Origin: Oscillospiraceae bacterium
GTDB lineage: Bacteria; Bacillota; Clostridia; Oscillospirales; Oscillospiraceae
DNA length: 26,644 bases
Direction of reading: 5' to 3'
Assembly: GCA_016296235.1 (NCBI GenBank)
Contig: JAEDJR010000008.1
Coordinates: 1-26,644 of the forward strand
In this document: in pieces, positions 24,246 to 26,644 of the stretch
Numbering within the stretch: the first letter of the stretch is position 1
Layout: each line of letters opens with the position of its first letter
Translations under genes and position numbers: made by a program
Notes under the pieces: model-generated
Seen by the model: the letters and a program-made list of their open reading frames with translations, nothing else
Databases searched by the model: none
Told to the model about the DNA's origin: nothing

Positions 24246-25412
24246 ATGGCGATTTATCTGGACAATGCCGCCACATCCTTTCCCAAGCCGCCCCAGGTGG
24301 CCCGGCGGATGTGCGAATATCTGGAACAGGTGGGAGCCACCATCAACCGCTCGGTCTACGGCCCGGCCCAGGAGGCAGAGCTGGTGACCCTGCAGCTGCG
24401 GGAACGGCTGTGCAGGCTGCTGGGCTATGGCGGGCGGCCCACCCATGCCATTCTCACCGCCGGCTGCACCATGAGTCTGAATCTGGTGCTCCGGGGATAT
24501 CTCCGGCCCGGCGACCACTGCATTGTCAGCGCCATGGAGCACAACGCCGTCATGCGGCCTCTGACTGCTCTGGGGGTGGATTTTGACCGGATTCCCTGCG
24601 GCAAAAACGGCCTGCTGGATCCGGACGCCATCGTACCGCTGATCCGGCCCAACACCCGTCTGCTGGTCATGGCCCATGGCTCCAACGTCTCCGGCGCCGT
24701 GCAGGACGCCGCCGCCGTGGGCCGCATCTGCCGGGAGCGCGGCATTCCCTTTGTTCTGGACGCCGCCCAGACCGCCGGTCATATCCCCGTGGATTTTGAC
24801 GGCTTCGGCTGCAGCGCCCTGGCCGTGCCGGGTCACAAGGGGCTTCTGGGGCCCAGCGGCATCGGAGCGCTGCTGCTGGCTCCGGACTTTGCCCGGGCGC
24901 TGACGCCCCTGCTCACCGGCGGCACCGGCTCCGCTTCCCACACGGAGCAGCAGCCGGAATTTCTGCCGGACAAATTCGAATCCGGCACGCCCAATCTGCC
25001 CGGCATCTATGGATGGGAGGCCGCCTTAGCCTGGTTGGAGGATAAAACCGTCTCCGCCATCCGCGCACACGATCTGGTTCTCATGGAGCGGTTCCTCACC
25101 GGTCTGGACGCCATCCCCGGCGTTCGCCTGATCGGGCCCCGGGAGCTGCAGCGCCGGGTGGGCGTGTTTTCCCTGGATTTCCCCGGTCAGGACAACGCCA
25201 TGGTCGGCGACCGTCTGGAACAGGAATTCGGGATCCTGACCCGCTGCGGCCTTCACTGCGCGCCCAACGCCCATAAAACCCTGGACACCTTCCCCCGGGG
25301 CACCGTGCGCTTCAGCTTCGGCTGGGCCACCACCACAGGCGATGTGGGCGCCGCCCTGGACGCCATTGGGCGCATTTCCCGGCAATCAGAGCGGAAAACG
25401 CCGGACAATTGA
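24246..25412 (+). CDS. class V aminotransferase, cysteine desulfurase-like (selenium-associated group)
   Basis: A 388-residue PLP enzyme of the NifS/Csd fold. It has the N-terminal LDNAATSFPKP (5-15), H99 (EHNAV), D172-AAQ (172-175) and the Schiff-base lysine K198 (PGHKGL). The C-terminal segment TRCGLHCAPNAHKTL (332-346) carries C334 and C338, typical of the subgroup found near selD and selenium-dependent molybdenum hydroxylase genes (EF2568-like). It could release selenium from selenocysteine or sulfur from cysteine and hand it to the YedF-like protein. AGGAGG lies before the ATG. It diverges from yedE, which supports a shared pathway. Confidence 0.88.
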   Translation: MAIYLDNAATSFPKPPQVARRMCEYLEQVGATINRSVYGPAQEAELVTLQLRERLCRLLGYGGRPTHAILTAGCTMSLNLVLRGYLRPGDHCIVSAMEHNAVMRPLTALGVDFDRIPCGKNGLLDPDAIVPLIRPNTRLLVMAHGSNVSGAVQDAAAVGRICRERGIPFVLDAAQTAGHIPVDFDGFGCSALAVPGHKGLLGPSGIGALLLAPDFARALTPLLTGGTGSASHTEQQPEFLPDKFESGTPNLPGIYGWEAALAWLEDKTVSAIRAHDLVLMERFLTGLDAIPGVRLIGPRELQRRVGVFSLDFPGQDNAMVGDRLEQEFGILTRCGLHCAPNAHKTLDTFPRGTVRFSFGWATTTGDVGAALDAIGRISRQSERKTPDN

Positions 25413-25441
25413 TTGTGTTTTCCCGGAATTTATGCTACACT
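25413..25441 (+). promoter_or_regulatory. promoter of the coiled-coil/signal peptidase operon
   Basis: TTGTGT (25413-25418) and TACACT (25436-25441) are 17 bp apart, and TGC ahead of the -10 makes it an extended -10. It starts right after the aminotransferase stop codon. Confidence 0.55.
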
Positions 25442-25470
25442 GTAGAGGAATTGCAGCGAGGTGAACAACC

Positions 25471-25974
25471 ATGACAGATAAAGAATTGCGCAAGCTCAAC
25501 CGGTCAGAGCTTCTGGAAATGCTTCTGGAGCAGAGCCGGGAAATCGACCGTCTCAATGCCGAAGCCGCCCAGGCCCAGGAGCAGCTGAACGACCGCCAGC
25601 TGATGCTGGACGACGCCGGTTCCATCGCAGAGGCCTCTCTGCGGATCCATCAGGTTTTTGAAGCTGCCCAGCAGGCAGCGGATCAATATCTGGAAAACAT
25701 CCGGTCCCTCAGCGGGCGGCAGGAATCCATCTGCACCCGTCTGGAGGAGGAAAGCCGCCGGAACGCCCAGCGGCTTCTGGAGGAAACCCAGGCAAAATGT
25801 CAGGCCATGGAGGCCGAGACCCGGGAGAAGTGCGAACGCATGACCCGCGAGGCCCAGGAGCAGGCCGACCGCACCTGGGCGGAAACCAAGCAGAAACTGG
25901 ATCAGTTCCTGGATCAGCAGGCAGGCTTGCGGGCGCTGCTGGGACTGTTTAATCAGGAGATGAAGCACGCATGA
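25471..25974 (+). CDS. coiled-coil protein of unknown function
   Basis: A 167-residue, highly charged protein that I cannot assign to a functional family. It begins with a conserved-looking helix (KELRKLNRSELLEMLLEQS, 4-22). It continues as nearly unbroken heptad-rich helix with two segments, about 17-45 and 85-150, separated by a linker around 50-80. Cysteines are at 88, 110 and 121. No signal peptide or membrane segment is visible, so it should be cytosolic. It overlaps the signal peptidase gene by ATGA, suggesting that the two products work together, perhaps as a cytosolic partner at the membrane. Confidence 0.8.
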   Translation: MTDKELRKLNRSELLEMLLEQSREIDRLNAEAAQAQEQLNDRQLMLDDAGSIAEASLRIHQVFEAAQQAADQYLENIRSLSGRQESICTRLEEESRRNAQRLLEETQAKCQAMEAETREKCERMTREAQEQADRTWAETKQKLDQFLDQQAGLRALLGLFNQEMKHA

Positions 25975-26555
25975 AACGAGGTCACGCACCCCTTCGGGCC
26001 ACAACCCAGCAGCTGGAGGACGAGCTGAAGCGGGTGAAGTACAAAAGCCGCTACCGCACCGTCTTGAGAAGCACCGTCTATACGCTCATTACCGTCGCTG
26101 CCATAGCCGTGCTGGTGGCCACCCTCTGGCTGCCGGTCCTGCAGATCTACGGCAGCTCCATGACGCCGACGCTCCAGGACGGAGAAATCGTTCTCTCGGT
26201 CAAAACCTCGGACCTGAAGCCCGGGGACATCGTCGCTTTTTACTACAACAACAAGATCCTGATTAAGCGGGTCATCTGCGGCCCTGCGGACTGGGTGGAC
26301 ATTGACGAAACCGGCACGGTATCCGTCAACAACAGCGTACTGGAGGAGCCTTATCTGGAGGACAAGGCCCTGGGCGAAACAGATATCACATTACCCTATC
26401 AGGTTCCGGACGGCAGAGTGTTCGTCATGGGCGACCACCGTTCCACGTCGGTGGATTCCCGGAACACGGCCGTGGGCTGCGTGGCCCAGGAACAGATCGT
26501 CGGCAGAATCGTCTTCCGGGTCTGGCCCCTGAGCAGCTTCGGCCCCGTGAAATAA
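25971..26555 (+). CDS. signal peptidase I
   Basis: A 194-residue type I signal peptidase that cleaves signal peptides on the outer face of the membrane. A cytosolic N-terminal helix (13-28) precedes one membrane anchor (about 33-55). Catalytic S63 lies in YGSSMTPTL and the general-base lysine K99 in ILIKRVI. GDHRSTSVDSR (box E) holds the expected conserved residues. The usual Gly after the lysine motif is replaced (VICGPAD), a small departure. It overlaps the coiled-coil gene (ATGA) and is followed 49 bp on by another gene, so it belongs to a small operon rather than being an isolated lep. Confidence 0.92.
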   Translation: MKRGHAPLRATTQQLEDELKRVKYKSRYRTVLRSTVYTLITVAAIAVLVATLWLPVLQIYGSSMTPTLQDGEIVLSVKTSDLKPGDIVAFYYNNKILIKRVICGPADWVDIDETGTVSVNNSVLEEPYLEDKALGETDITLPYQVPDGRVFVMGDHRSTSVDSRNTAVGCVAQEQIVGRIVFRVWPLSSFGPVK

Positions 26556-26604
26556 TGCATTTTGAGCATTTCTGTCGGCAATCTTGGACTTGGAGGTGTG
26601 TTTT

Positions 26605-26644
26605 GTGCAGGAAATAATTGCGAAATTAACAGCAAAAGATGATA
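26605..26644 (+). CDS. start of a further gene, cut by the window end
   Basis: A GTG at 26605 follows TTGGAGGTG with normal spacing and opens 13 codons (MQEIIAKLTAKDD) to the window end. No terminator of any strength lies between it and the signal peptidase gene, so it is probably the third gene of that operon. Too little is visible to name it. Confidence 0.5.
   Translation, partial: MQEIIAKLTAKDD

Overview
The window reads as a chromosomal segment from a GC-rich gut-type Clostridia, most likely the Oscillospirales (Oscillospiraceae or Ruminococcaceae). The clues are strong G/C third positions, AGGAGG ribosome sites, sigma-A promoters, families such as DegV, DUF3343/YedF and FliB-like proteins, and GC-rich palindromic intergenic repeats. 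Genus placement is inference. I saw no rRNA, tRNA, CRISPR array, prophage or transposase gene.

Layout from left to right. Positions 1-552 hold a promoter facing out to the left, a composite repeat and the MATE terminator. A MATE exporter (-) and a hydantoinase/dihydropyrimidinase (+) diverge from about 1906-2037. Next are trkA-trkH potassium uptake (-) and argC-argJ-argB-argD ornithine/arginine biosynthesis (-), each with its own promoter. From 11075 on the + strand run an M29 aminopeptidase, a FliB-like Cys-rich protein and a DUF89/ARMT1 protein. A MarR regulator follows with a striking double-palindrome operator, then a two-subunit ABC exporter. A leftward operon encodes an AbrB-like regulator and an ABC-2 ATPase/permease. 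It diverges from a GNAT acetyltransferase, and the two promoters share one -35 block. A DegV fatty-acid-binding protein follows. A selenium-associated block comes next: yedE-yedF-DUF3343 (-) divergent from a cysteine-desulfurase-like enzyme (+). The right end has a coiled-coil protein, a signal peptidase I and the first 13 codons of another gene.

The most unusual content is between the genes. Five sites carry related, highly structured repeats. Module A is an approximately 150-bp palindrome with C5/G5 hairpins. Module B is a 125-220-bp nest of hairpins whose outer stem in two copies ends in a T-tract like an intrinsic terminator. Two sites also carry four copies of a 7-mer (AATTGAC) and a small ATCCGC hairpin. 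All three convergent gene junctions hold such an element. Hairpin stems differ between copies by paired, compensating changes, which suggests that the folded form matters. One module A copy lies inside the probable 5' leader of degV. I consider this family the best candidate for something undescribed; the protein-coding content is mostly of known families.
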